DNA from: Hormoscilla sp. GUM202
GTDB taxonomy: Bacteria > Cyanobacteriota > Cyanobacteriia > Cyanobacteriales > Desertifilaceae
NCBI GenBank assembly: GCA_005518205.2
Contig: RFFC02000005.1
Coordinates: forward strand, 96,049 to 160,048
Length of the DNA stretch: 64,000 nucleotides
Direction: 5' to 3'
Under the pieces are notes generated by a model. The model was not told the origin of the DNA and searched no databases. It worked only from the letters and a program-made list of their open reading frames with translations. Made by a program: the position numbers and the translations under genes. Position 1 is the stretch's first letter; every line of letters starts with the position of its first letter. Below, piece by piece: positions 55,078 through 63,396 of this stretch.

Positions 55078-55330
55078 TTATGACACGGCGTAATCTGAAT
55101 ACTTGCGCACATAAGGAGGGTGAAAGCCAACTACAATTGCTTTAGTGTAATCCGCGATCGCCCCTGAATACTCTCCCAATTTGTAGCGTACAATCCCTCG
55201 GTTTTTGTAGGCTAATGCATGGTCTGAGTTAATTTTTATCGCTTTAGTGTAATCCGCGATCGCCCCTGAATACTCTCCCAATTGTGAGCGTGCCTTCCCA
55301 CGGTTGTTGTATAATTCTGTGCTTCATCCT
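55078..55330 (-). pseudogene. TPR fragment joined to the C-terminal tail of XisI
   Basis: Two TPR units (LGEYSGAIADYTKAIKINSD, HALAYKNRGIVRYKLGEYSG, AIADYTKAI) run directly into VVGFHPPYVRKYSDYAVS. The tail is the XisI C-terminal signature (compare VLGFHPPIMRQFTDYAVC at 3327). TPR-like codons continue upstream in another frame (LYNNRGKARSQLGEYSG). It is a chimera formed by recombination and probably not functional. Confidence 0.75.
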
Positions 55331-55610
55331 CATATCCTCCCTTGAGTTGCATTATCTCGTTCCCGGGCTCTGCCTGGGAACGCACCCCCTGAGGCTCTGC
55401 CTCCTTTGACCACCGGTCACCGCCCCCCCTGTTTCTCGTTCCCTGGCTCTGCCTGGGAACGCTCTTCTTGAGGCTCTGCCTCCTTTGACCACCCGCACCT
55501 TGCTAACCACAGGAGGCAGAGCCTCCGAAGCCCCGTTACGTGGTTCAGCCACGTAACGAGGAAGTAGTTCGACCTTCGTAGTTCTCCTTTCGAGGACAGT
55601 ACCAGTACCC
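55331..55610. repeat. Palindromic repeats, family A relatives, flanking a TA pair
   Basis: Two near-copies of TCTCGTTCCCWGGCTCTGCC TGGGAACGC, each followed by TGAGGCTCTGCCTCCTTTGA CCACC (55351-55415 and 55434-55494), then the reverse-oriented GGAGGCAGAGCCTCCGAAGC at 55510 and a CGTTACGTGG...CCACGTAACG hairpin at 55536-55560. Family A in lysC shares GTTCCCAGGCAGAGCC. Confidence 0.85.
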
Positions 55611-56000
55611 TTACCACCTTTCCAGCAGCAAACCATCAATATATTGAAAATGTATATCGCGCGATACTAATGTCAATTGGTACTGCATGGCGACAGCAGC
55701 TATCCACATGTCATTCTCAGAAATAGGTCGCCCCCGCGATCGTAAACTATTCCTAATCTGTCCATAATACTTGGCTGTGGCAGTGTCGCACTCCAGCACA
55801 TTAGTCTCAGCAATAAACTCTTCTAATCTTGCCAGGTTAGCTGCGACACGCCCAGATTTGTAAGCACCATAATATAGTTCGCCTATGGTGGGGCTTGACA
55901 CATATATTGCTTCGGCCCAGACATAATGTTCCTCAACTGAACTGTCCCCTTCAAAAGAAGCAATAACTATGTTCGTATCCAGGAGAAATCTACTACTCAT
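55611..56000 (-). CDS. PIN-domain toxin (VapC-like)
   Basis: A 129-residue protein: MSSRFLLDTNIVIASFEGDS, VSSPTIGELYYGAYKSGRVA, GRPISENDMWIAAVAMQYQL and TLVSRDIHFQYIDGLLLERW, with the catalytic Asp-Glu-Asp-Asp set. Its start overlaps the antitoxin by 8 bp. Confidence 0.92.
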   Translation of the reverse strand: MSSRFLLDTNIVIASFEGDSSVEEHYVWAEAIYVSSPTIGELYYGAYKSGRVAANLARLEEFIAETNVLECDTATAKYYGQIRNSLRSRGRPISENDMWIAAVAMQYQLTLVSRDIHFQYIDGLLLERW

Positions 56001-56232
56001 TACACCACGCTTTCAAATCTGCTTGTCCCCAGTCTTCCTCGATCGCCTCTCGCATAAGCTTGGCATCCTCATGGGATATCGTACCAGCAAAGCGCCGCAA
56101 ATCTTTACCTGACATGCCAACTGGCTTTTTCTTCGCTAAAAATTGCGCAAAGTCTAATACTTGCTGCTGTTGTTCCGAACTCATCTTGTTCAACTGCGCC
56201 AGCAGGATTTTCTCGATCGATGGGTTAATCAT
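55993..56232 (-). CDS. Antitoxin, DUF2281-like
   Basis: A 79-residue protein: MINPSIEKILLAQLNKMSSE, QQQQVLDFAQFLAKKKPVGM, then an acidic tail EDAKLMREAIEEDWGQADLK. The first part matches the DUF2281 type (I...L..L....Q..VLDF..FL..K). It precedes the PIN toxin in one operon. Confidence 0.8.
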   Translation of the reverse strand: MINPSIEKILLAQLNKMSSEQQQQVLDFAQFLAKKKPVGMSGKDLRRFAGTISHEDAKLMREAIEEDWGQADLKAWCNE

Positions 56233-56390
56233 CAGCGTACCTCCCTGTTACTCGTCACTTCTTCTATCTTACCATCTTAGCACCGCAACTGCTTTTTTTC
56301 ATATTTTACCGTGGTCAAAACCAGTTGGTTGTTGTTGGCCCGCGAATGACAGTGGGTGCGGCCCACCCTACAAGGTGAAATAATCGCATT

Positions 56391-56786
56391 TTATGCCAGC
56401 AATTCAGTTATATCTATACCTTTCCAATCCTGGATCAGTTCGCAAATAACTTCTGGGGTGGTAAAGTTACCTGTAAAGGACTCAAATTGCCGGCGATCGC
56501 CATTCAATAAAAAGCTTAATATACTACAATGGTCTTTGACTCCGAAACCCATTTGGCAATCTACTCTCCAATTGTCCGCAGTGGTTGCGTATTCATAAAC
56601 CGCATTATATGCTGCACCAACTGCCGCCGCATATTCTTCGGTAAAACGTCGTAACTCTGTAGGAGACAGTTCGCAAAAAAGCTCGATCGCCTGAAAAGTA
56701 AGATTAGTGGGTTGATACTTGTAGTCAACTAGAGATTTGCAAATGTCTAACCCTTGCAGAAATTTTTGTGCTGATGATTTATTCAT
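56391..56786 (-). CDS. Unknown protein, possible immunity or partner protein
   Basis: I start it at ATG 56786 (MNKSSAQKFLQGLDICKSLV), 131 residues; the frame extends to 56846 inside the upstream gene. It has a mixed alpha/beta pattern (ELSPTELRRFTEEYAAAVGA, DNWRVDCQMGFGVKDHCSIL, FTTPEVICELIQDWKGIDIT). No family is recognised. It follows the gene at 56779-57219 with an overlapping arrangement, so the two are an operon. Confidence 0.6.
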   Translation of the reverse strand: MNKSSAQKFLQGLDICKSLVDYKYQPTNLTFQAIELFCELSPTELRRFTEEYAAAVGAAYNAVYEYATTADNWRVDCQMGFGVKDHCSILSFLLNGDRRQFESFTGNFTTPEVICELIQDWKGIDITELLA

Positions 56787-57219
56787 AATTATGGCGGGTG
56801 ATAAGTATAGACCAAGGATATCTCGCTTGAGCCAAATTGTGTGCATCAGGTTGACTCATTCCCTGATTCACTACCAGATCTGATTCAAAAACTTCATGCC
56901 TTAACAAAACTTCGTCTAGGTCATTACCCTGTCCTGATGCCATTCTATTCCATGCCTCTGCCATGCGGATGTCGGGACTAAATTGAGAAGCCCCCATGCC
57001 ACTGCCAAAAGCATAATCTTTGGCCCGTTGAACGTCGGAAACACTCAATTGATAGCGACGGGCAATTCTAGGGATATCGTCTGTTACTAGGATAATCCGA
57101 TCGTAAGCTCTCATTGCCTCAAAGAGGTACTTACGCTCGTATTGAGTCAGATGTGACCATCTTATAGCGAAAGTTGGCTCCTCGGGCTGAGTTTGGTTGG
57201 GTTCTGAGTTGTAAGACAA
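56779..57219 (-). CDS. Unknown protein with a HExxE-like toxin-type C-terminus
   Basis: A 146-residue protein. The N-terminal part is helical (SHLTQYERKYLFEAMRAYDR, PRIARRYQLSVSDVQRAKDY). The C-terminal part LLRHEVFESDLVVNQGMSQP followed by DAHNLAQARYPWS resembles the C-terminal pattern of several polymorphic-toxin domains, where (L/I)LRHE..E......G.....AH..A precedes a YPW motif. Function is unproven. The downstream gene overlaps its end region and could be the immunity gene. Confidence 0.6.
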   Translation of the reverse strand: MSYNSEPNQTQPEEPTFAIRWSHLTQYERKYLFEAMRAYDRIILVTDDIPRIARRYQLSVSDVQRAKDYAFGSGMGASQFSPDIRMAEAWNRMASGQGNDLDEVLLRHEVFESDLVVNQGMSQPDAHNLAQARYPWSILITRHNYE

Positions 57220-57553
57220 ACTGATTGGTTATGCTGATTCTTGCTGTAACGTGATAATTGTAAACCAAAGGACTTGAGGTTCACGTGAACCAACTCCTGT
57301 CAGGAGACCATGCACGGGTTCGGGCCTGGTGTGGTCTTGCGCCTGTTGGTAGAGGGGTTGTGGGGCCAGAAACCCGATTTCTTCTCTACCCGATCGATCG
57401 ACAAATGCATGACCACACCCGTTCGGGCCTGGTGACTCGATCGCATTGACACTGGCGACCTTTGGAAGCCGCAATATGCACCGGTAATCGGTGAAACCCA
57501 GTTTTTTGCTCATACCGGGTTTCTCAATTCCGCCGCAATGGGCCGGTTAGTGC
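57220..57553. mobile_element. Gap holding MITE-like element, copy C (57328-57420)
   Basis: GGTGTGGTCTTGCGCC at 57328 and GCATGACCACACCC ending at 57420 are inverted. The direct repeat GTTCGGGCCT flanks both sides (57318-57327 and 57421-57430). The interior is only about 70 bp and contains AGAAACCCGATTTCTT. The ends match copies A and B. No gene is supported in the gap. Confidence 0.65.
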
Positions 57554-58111
57554 CTACTCAAAGGGTGCCGTGCGGATAAACTCCTCCATATCCACCTCGA
57601 CGTATATTTGGGGGATATCTTCAGGATCGTCAGACTCGTGATAAACCGACCGAGAAGCACCCTTTCCAGAGAAGCCAAAATTTCCAACTCATTATCTCCA
57701 GGTCGCAGGGCGATCGACAAATCCTCGCAGCCCCCAGCAGCGGAACGGGCCGTACAGATTACCTTTTGGCCGTTGATGGTGCCATTAGTCAGGTACTCAA
57801 GGCTACCATTCTTGTAAGCTTTCTGAAACCGAAACTTCGTAGCATCGCCTCCAAGGATCGTATCCCGCCCGTTCAAAATGATCTGTTACCCAGCGCACCA
57901 CCGCAAGTTTGCCCCGTTTGGTCCAAGCATAGGTACTGGGTACGCGCTTGTCCAGCTTGTAATCGTATCCCTTCAGACAGCGGAACTGCAACTCCGAGTC
58001 TGACTTCACTTCCGGAGTATAATCAGTCCCGGTTCTAGCGTAGCTGCTGCTTCCCACTGCCAGCAGTGCTGCTGCCAGCACCGCCATCAAGGATTTATAC
58101 TTAATTTTCAT
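57554..58111 (-). pseudogene. COP23-domain secreted protein gene with two frameshifts
   Basis: The gene opens with a signal peptide (MKIKYKSLMAVLAAALLAVG, SSSYA). It continues with LQFRCLKGYDYKLDKRVPST, RGKLAVVRWVTDHFERAGYD and PWRRCYEVS. A 1-bp shift moves the frame to RFQKAYKNGSLEYLTNGTIN, GQKVICTARSAAGGCEDLSI and ALRPGDNELEILASLER. A second shift leads to ASRSVYHESDDPEDIPQIYV, EVDMEEFIRTAPFE and the stop at 57554. Read together it is a full COP23-family protein (circadian oscillating protein type), about 180 residues with conserved Cys. Confidence 0.85.
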
Positions 58112-58378
58112 AATTAATTATTATCCTCCCTTCTCTTCGCAAAATCCGCCTTCATTTTACTACAATTCCCTGGGGTTGAGATCTTCTTTGCCCGATCGCC
58201 CGGCCAAAAAAATCTCCTCTCTAGATGTTATCTTATCTCCATCAAGAGAGGATTATAATATTATCAGTTGTTCGGTACATCTGGTGTTTTGTAATCTAGC
58301 CCCTGCGCGAGGAAGGGGCCTGAAGCGTGGGCTTTGTTCCTGTAGCCGGACCCTTTAGGGTTCGGCGGGGCGTGGTAG
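58112..58378. other. Intergenic, with a repeat related to MITE copy A
   Basis: 58275-58373 (ACATCTGGTG, GTAATCTAGCCC, TGTAGCCGGACCCTTTAGGG) parallels the interior of the element at 2295-2482. AAGAGAGGATTATAATATTA at 58242 is AT-rich. No gene. Confidence 0.55.
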
Positions 58379-58684
58379 CTAATCTACAGACACCGCATCC
58401 ACATCTACCGTAGTACCGGCGGTCTCTGGTTCTTCAGCAGCGGGACTGTTCCGGTTCGCCTGACGAGATTGAATGTAATCTACTAGCATCTGAGAAACTT
58501 CCGAGGCCAGCAACACTGCGATCGCCACATCGTCAATTTGACCGAAAATAGGGAACAAATCCGGGGAAATGTCAAAGGGAGAGAAAATATAAGCGAGAGT
58601 GCCCAGGATCAGCCACCAGCGGTACTTAGGATGGCGCAGGGTGTTGCGATACCAGTTGTATATTGATTCGATCGGGTTTTGCAT
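58379..58684 (-). CDS. YkvA/DUF1232-family membrane protein
   Basis: From ATG 58684 the protein has 101 residues: MQNPIESIYNWYRNTLRHPK, YRWWLILGTLAYIFSPFDIS and PDLFPIFGQIDDVAIAVLLA, with the hallmark SP(I/F)D..PD..P..G..DD. One or two membrane helices are predicted. Function is unknown. It is divergent from exbB. Confidence 0.85.
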   Translation of the reverse strand: MQNPIESIYNWYRNTLRHPKYRWWLILGTLAYIFSPFDISPDLFPIFGQIDDVAIAVLLASEVSQMLVDYIQSRQANRNSPAAEEPETAGTTVDVDAVSVD

Positions 58685-58829
58685 GTTTAGTCCTCCAATT
58701 ACCTTAATTGTGATCAACTCAAGGAATATCGACCAGTGGGGATATCCTACCAAATTTACGGAAACCCGACTAATAAAATTATAGAATATTAAAGAGAAGC
58801 AACCCAGCCGGGTGACCAGAGGAATCTAG

Positions 58830-59492
58830 ATGCAACAACAAATCATCATAATTACAGAACTGTTTGAAAAGGGCGGGTTGACCATGGGACCATTGCTGTT
58901 CCTATCGATCCTGGCCCTGAGTACAATAATTGAGCGGCTGTGGTTCTGGGCGACTGTCTTAACCAAGGAAAAACTGATTATCGAACAAATTTTGCGTGCT
59001 GCCCGTCAACAATGGGACTTTGCCCCGGAGATTGCCAGACAGGCCAGCAATCAGCCTATCGGCCGGTTTCTCTATATCCCCTTGCGGTTAGAAAATCCCG
59101 AACCAGAAGTATTTAAACTCGCACTGGAAGCAGCAGCAGATGATGAATTAGCATCCATGCGGCGGGGCGAAAAATCCTTAGAAGCCGTAATTGCCCTGTC
59201 TCCCCTGTTAGGATTGTTGGGTACAGTGTTAGGCTTGATTAACTCCCTGGGGGAGATTAGAATTGGTGACTTGGGAACCGCTTCCACTGCTGGCGTTACC
59301 CTGGGCATTGGCGAAGCCTTAATTAGCACTGCCGCTGGCCTCGTAGTGGCGATCGTCGCCCTAGCTTTCTATCGGCTGTTTGGCGGCTTGCTGTTTACTC
59401 AGGTGAAGCTATTTCGCCGGGCGGGAAGCGAATTAGAATTGATTTACCGCCAGCATTGGTCCGCCATGGAGAGGGAAACTAATGAAGATTAA
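58830..59492 (+). CDS. exbB: ExbB/TolQ/MotA-family proton channel
   Basis: A 220-residue inner-membrane protein with three membrane segments: [20 protein letters not shown], then [20 protein letters not shown] and [34 protein letters not shown]. The conserved LLGLLGTV(L/I)G and GI(A/G)EAL(I/V)(S/T)TA motifs of the channel are present. It energises TonB-dependent uptake together with ExbD. The genes overlap by 11 bp. Confidence 0.93.
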   Translation: MQQQIIIITELFEKGGLTMGPLLFLSILALSTIIERLWFWATVLTKEKLIIEQILRAARQQWDFAPEIARQASNQPIGRFLYIPLRLENPEPEVFKLALEAAADDELASMRRGEKSLEAVIALSPLLGLLGTVLGLINSLGEIRIGDLGTASTAGVTLGIGEALISTAAGLVVAIVALAFYRLFGGLLFTQVKLFRRAGSELELIYRQHWSAMERETNED

Positions 59493-59904
59493 TCGAGATT
59501 TACCAGGTGAAGATGTCCGCATTGAGATTATTCCCCTGATAGATGTCATCTTTTGCATTTTGACATTTTTCATCTTAGCCGCTGTGGGCTTGACTCGTCA
59601 ACAGGCAATTACTGTGGATATTCCCAAGGCTAGCACGGGAACTTCTCAGATGCAAGAGATGTTGATTGTCACCATTAATGCGGCGGGTCAAACCTTTGTG
59701 GAACAAGACCTCGTCCTGACACCCGATGAGTTGCGCCAGAAATTGCGTCGCTATCGGGCCCAGTATTCTCGGGGATTGATTATCTTGTATGCGTCGAAAA
59801 CGGCGATTTACTCTGATGTAGTGCAGGTTTTGGATATCCTGCGGCAAGAGGGCGGTTCCCGCATCGCCTTGGCCACTCTACCCAGTGCGGGCGATCGCCC
59901 CTAA
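59482..59904 (+). CDS. exbD: ExbD/TolR-family protein
   Basis: A 140-residue protein: N-terminal [20 protein letters not shown] with the proton-carrying Asp in [24 protein letters not shown], and a periplasmic domain ([40 protein letters not shown]). It partners with ExbB. No tonB or receptor gene is nearby. Confidence 0.93.
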   Translation: MKINRDLPGEDVRIEIIPLIDVIFCILTFFILAAVGLTRQQAITVDIPKASTGTSQMQEMLIVTINAAGQTFVEQDLVLTPDELRQKLRRYRAQYSRGLIILYASKTAIYSDVVQVLDILRQEGGSRIALATLPSAGDRP

Positions 59905-59979
59905 TAGATGTTAGTTGTCTGTTGTCTGTTGTCTGTTGCTCCGGACTGGCGTGCAGCCAGTCCGTGGGCACTGCCCACC

Positions 59980-60136
59980 CTATTCTGACTGGATAACGGT
60001 CAATACTTCGTAGGTTTCAAAAGCTTTCAGTTGCGGATCTACGAGCTGCTTATAGCCGGAATGCCGTTTCATCAAGCCAGAGTAGGCTTGTAACTGGTCT
60101 GCATTAAACTGAAGAGCGTGCAGCAGTGAGTGCAAG
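59980..60136 (-). pseudogene. 3' exon of an intron-split gene, family unknown
   Basis: Downstream of the group II intron, the minus strand encodes LHSLLHALQFNADQLQAYSG, LMKRHSGYKQLVDPQLKAFE and TYEVLTVIQSE before the stop at 59980. It is coding-like. The 5' exon on the other side (62196-62225) can read WAVAIKSE. The rest of the 5' part is displaced by repeat and alpha-mannosidase DNA, so the gene is broken regardless of splicing. Confidence 0.45.
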
Positions 60137-60178
60137 GTCGGGGTCGAGCTAGGAATCGCTTCCCAACCCTCCCTTTCA

Positions 60179-60212
60179 AAACCGGACTTGCGATTTTCAC
60201 CGCAGGAGGCTC
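60179..60212 (-). ncRNA. Group II intron domain V
   Basis: The 34-nt hairpin has paired ends GAGCC/GGTTT, a central bulge and an upper stem TGCGGT/ATCGCA around GAAA. This is the catalytic core that coordinates metal ions in all group II introns. Confidence 0.85.
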
Positions 60213-60759
60213 CTAGGTAATAGGCTCTTATCATGAGCAGCTTGTGTCAGGGTTACCCCAGTTTAGCCTTACGACCCGTTCGTTCATCCCTATTCTGGTT
60301 GTGAGTGGAGCAGCCGGCAAACCTTTAGTATCACTATTTACTAGGCCGTTTTACCAGAAATTATAACCTCACTTTCGCGGGTCTCCGTAATAATCAGGAT
60401 TACTTGTTCCGGTCGTTTCCTATTATCACTGCCCTATGTCTGCATATCCCAAGCATTACCCTGGGCATTGGCTTTTTAGAGCATCCCTCCCCTGTTGGCT
60501 TTCGCTTATCATCTAACTTATCCCCTGGTCGGTTATCCGTATAAAACGTTTTTCCCGGTCCATGGATTGCACAACAGGGGTTATAACGTTCCGTGGAATC
60601 CATATGATGCTTTTAGGCCCCTGCATTACCCCGGGAGAATTTTTGTGATACGGGATAGCCATCAGAGAAGACTATCCACATCCTCCATCGCCTTTTGGCT
60701 CCAGCGTGACAGCCTTATTTCGCTGGTTCACCTTCACGAGGCTTATACAGATTCACTTA

Positions 60760-61938
60760 AGTAGTTGGACAAAATTAATTGCACAAAATCGAGAAAACTT
60801 GTTATACTAGATATAGCTACTCGTACATGTAGCAGATTTTTGTCAAACTAACGGGGAGTCGGTTTTCATGCTCATCCCCGGCCAGATATATTTGACATAA
60901 TATGACGATAAATTAGGAGAAATTAAGAAGGATTTTAATGCGCGAAATAAATGAGCTTTCTGCAAAATTGCTCTTACGAATTTATCATCAAAGTCGCCAT
61001 CATCAAGTTCGTCAAAGAGCACATTGTTTACTTTTGCGAGATCGAGAACATAAAAAAGTTAAAGAACTTATGGAAATCTTTGATGTTAGTTATAGAACTA
61101 TCTACAATTGGATTAAAAATTGGGATTCCGAGGGAATGGTCGGACTATATAATAAGTCTGGAAGAGGTCGTAAGCAAACCTTTAGTCTCGAACAAAAAGA
61201 AAAAATTAAAGCCTGGACTGAAGAAGAACCGAGGCAATTAAAAAAAGTGGTGGCTAAAATCAAAGAAGAATGGGGAATTGAAACAAGTGTTAAAACTGTT
61301 CAGAGAATATTGAAAACAATGAATATGAGTTGGCATCGGATGCGTAAAGGGGTAGCTGTCAGCCCCCCAGCTCAAGAGTATGAGGAAAAAAAAGCACAAC
61401 TTGAACAACTGAAACTGTTAGACAATTTGGGGGAAATTAATTTGTATTATTTAGATGAAAGTGGGTTTTATTTAATCCCTTGTGTCCCTTATGGATGGCA
61501 AAATATTGGGGAATATATAGAAGTACCTAGTCGGAGTAGCCGCAGATTAAATGTATTAGGAATAATGAATCGCCACAATCATTTAGAAGCGTATGTATCT
61601 ACTCAAAATATTAATTCAGATGTAGTCATAGCTTGTATCGATGCATTTTTTCCCACGAGAATGGAAAAGCAAACAGTAATTGTAGTAGACCAAGCATCTG
61701 TCCATACTAGTGATGCTATTCAAGATAAGATTGAAGAATGGAAAGAACGCAATATTACTATATTCCATCTCCCCACTTATTCACCTCATTTGAATTTGAT
61801 TGAAATCTTGTGGCGGTTTATTAAATACGAATGGATTGAAATCGATGCTTATTCTTGCTGGAAAAACTTAGTTGATTCCGTTGAAACAATCATAAAAAAT
61901 TTTGGAGAAAAATATGTAATTAATTTTGTCTGACTACT
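60760..61938 (+). mobile_element. IS630-type insertion sequence, copy 2
   Basis: The ends are AGTAGTTGGACAAAATTAAT and ATTAATTTTGTCTGACTACT. TA flanks both sides (60758-60759 and 61939-61940). The element is 1179 bp and inserted in the group II intron. Confidence 0.93.
60938..61933 (+). CDS. IS630-family transposase, copy 2
   Basis: A 331-residue, apparently intact transposase. HTH regions EIFDVSYRTIYNWIKNWDSE and KKVVAKIKEEWGIETSVKTV, and DDE residues in NLYYLDESGFYL, VIVVDQASVHTS and LNLIEILWRF. A ribosome site AAGAAGGA precedes the ATG. It differs from copy 1 by a handful of substitutions and the 13-residue segment at residues 105-118. Confidence 0.93.
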   Translation: MREINELSAKLLLRIYHQSRHHQVRQRAHCLLLRDREHKKVKELMEIFDVSYRTIYNWIKNWDSEGMVGLYNKSGRGRKQTFSLEQKEKIKAWTEEEPRQLKKVVAKIKEEWGIETSVKTVQRILKTMNMSWHRMRKGVAVSPPAQEYEEKKAQLEQLKLLDNLGEINLYYLDESGFYLIPCVPYGWQNIGEYIEVPSRSSRRLNVLGIMNRHNHLEAYVSTQNINSDVVIACIDAFFPTRMEKQTVIVVDQASVHTSDAIQDKIEEWKERNITIFHLPTYSPHLNLIEILWRFIKYEWIEIDAYSCWKNLVDSVETIIKNFGEKYVINFV

Positions 61939-62224
61939 TATCGTTGACCATGAGCTGCTTTCCTAGCGGAGACACCGGTTTAGGCTACCAGCCTCCTACA
62001 TTTAAGTCCCTGCTCTCCACCGCCGGTGATGTCACTCCGCAGCAGTTGGGACCGGTGTACCTCCCGTATCCGGAGGGTGGGGTTTGGACCCACAAAGATT
62101 CCATAGTTCCCTGGCTAATGAGACAATTTTGAGCTGTCACAAGCTATGTTGGCTAATGGAGCCACACTATTCGCTTACGCTCGAACGTTTCGCACCTCCG
62201 ACTTGATGGCGACCGCCCAAGAAT

Positions 62225-62505
62225 GCGCTGCGCGCACGCTACGCGAACGAGACCAAATGGGAAGTACCCGCTCTCAGGTGGGCTGCAGCAGGGTGATGAT
62301 GTTTATGAGGTAAGCTTGTTAAATGACTGCAAATATGGCTATGATGCTCTTCGGGACTGCTTGCGCTTGACATTGCTACAGGGTGGAACCTGGCCAGACC
62401 CAGAAGCAGATCGCGGATCTCGTGAATTTACTTATGCGCTTTATCCACATGCTGGCAGCTGGCAGTCAGCAGGAACAGTACGGCAAGGTTATGAGGCAAG
62501 ATAAG
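62225..62505 (+). pseudogene. Alpha-mannosidase (GH38) C-terminal relic
   Basis: The frame GDDVYEVSLLNDCKYGYDAL, RDCLRLTLLQGGTWPDPEAD and SREFTYALYPHAGSWQSAGT matches the C-terminal beta-domain of GH38 alpha-mannosidases (LLND.KYG......L.LTLL..PT.PDP.AD.G.H.FTYAL.PH.G.W). Upstream TKWEVPALRWA lies in another frame, after a family B palindrome at 62222-62248. The catalytic half is absent. Confidence 0.8.
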
Positions 62506-62578
62506 GGGTCAGACTCAGCAGAAAACCCCAACCAGGATGGGACAAGACTTTTGCCTTACCAGTCACCAGTCAACACTG

Positions 62579-62710
62579 TTAGTCGGGGTGGTCCTCGAAG
62601 GGGTCGTCCAATTGCTTGGACGGGGGCCCGAAAGCGGTGTAGATTGAGAAGGCGGTGATGCAGATCAGAACGACGGCGATCGAAATAGTCACAACAGTTG
62701 CTGTTTCCAT
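62579..62710 (-). CDS. psbN: PsbN protein
   Basis: A 43-residue protein: [40 protein letters not shown] and HPD. One membrane helix is followed by the invariant YTAFGPPS(K/A).L.DPF(E/D).H(E/D)D. PsbN assists photosystem II repair and assembly. It is divergent from psbH, as in nearly all cyanobacteria. It is too short for most ORF callers. Confidence 0.95.
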   Translation of the reverse strand: METATVVTISIAVVLICITAFSIYTAFGPPSKQLDDPFEDHPD

Positions 62711-62794
62711 GCGCTCAATAAAAATTTAAGGACTATCATCTATAATATTACAAAAAGTTACACCAATCTCATTTGAGAGGGACGATTGAGACCA

Positions 62795-62998
62795 ATGGCA
62801 CAACAAACCAGATTAGGAGATATCCTCAAAACGCTGAACTCCGAGTACGGCAAGGTGACTCCCGGTTGGGGCACCACCCCCCTGATGGCCGTGTTTATGC
62901 TGCTGTTTTTCGTGTTTTTGCTGATTATCCTGCAAATCTACAATTCCTCACTGATCCTTGATGGACTGCCAGTGGATTGGTCCAGCTTGGGCAAATAA
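62795..62998 (+). CDS. psbH: Photosystem II protein PsbH
   Basis: A 67-residue protein starting at ATG 62795 (an in-frame ATG three codons earlier is less likely): [40 protein letters not shown] and [27 protein letters not shown]. The single membrane helix and GWGTTP(L/V)M motif are diagnostic. PsbH binds near CP47 and stabilises photosystem II. Confidence 0.97.
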   Translation: MAQQTRLGDILKTLNSEYGKVTPGWGTTPLMAVFMLLFFVFLLIILQIYNSSLILDGLPVDWSSLGK

Positions 62999-63132
62999 GC
63001 GGCTAGTTGTCGGTACTAAAGAGTTCGACTCTCGTTCCCAGATCTCTGTCTGAGAACGAGATAACTTTTTGTCAGGGAGATCGGATCGCCCGGGTTATCC
63101 TGAAAGCATTGCAGTCTCAGGAGGAGGTAGAG

Positions 63133-63396
63133 ATGAACATTTTTGGCATGGGTCTGCCGGAAATAGTGGTAATAATGGTGGTGGCGCTGTTGATATTTGG
63201 TCCGAAAAAGTTGCCCGAAATCGGTCGCAGTATGGGAAAAGCGATCAGAGGCTTCCAGGAGGCGTCCAAGGAGTTCGAGACCGAGTTTAAGCGGGAAGCA
63301 GCCCAAATCGAGCAAGCTGCAAGGCCCGAATCATCGGAGTCCCAGCCCAAAGAAGTGGTAGCATCGGCCTCAGATAAGGCTTCCGAACCAGGATAA
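63133..63396 (+). CDS. tatA: Twin-arginine translocase subunit TatA/E
   Basis: An 87-residue protein from ATG 63133, after GGAGGTAG: MNIFGMGLPEIVVIMVVALL, IFGPKKLPEIGRSMGKAIRG, FQEASKEFETEFKREAAQIE. The short helix, FGPKKLPE.GR hinge and amphipathic helix are typical. It forms the Tat pore; at least one TAT substrate (the hydrolase at 4464) is in this window. psbH-tatA-pth order is seen in other cyanobacteria. Confidence 0.95.
   Translation: MNIFGMGLPEIVVIMVVALLIFGPKKLPEIGRSMGKAIRGFQEASKEFETEFKREAAQIEQAARPESSESQPKEVVASASDKASEPG

Larger units (their letters stand above)
60137..62195 (-). ncRNA. ORF-less group II intron, interrupted by an IS630-type element
   Basis: On the minus strand 60212-60179 reads GAGCCTCCTGCGGTGAAAAT followed by CGCAAGTCCGGTTT, the 34-nt domain V of a group II intron with the AGC triad and a GTGAAA-type loop. 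A domain VI-like stem follows (GGGTTGGGAAGCGATTCCTA ...CGACCC), ending near 60137. The 5' end matches the GUGYG rule: GTGCG at 62195-62191. Between them are many paired segments (for example CCACCCTCCGGATACGGGAGG and the CCAGCG/CGCTGG pair). Without the IS (60760-61938) the intron is about 880 nt. No reverse transcriptase is encoded, so it would need an enzyme in trans. Exact ends are approximate. Confidence 0.75.

Noticed and set aside
60137..62195. IscB-associated omega RNA (HEARO) as explanation of the structured RNA
   Set aside because: Domain V, a domain VI-like stem and a GTGCG 5' end fit a group II intron; no HNH/RuvC gene is present.
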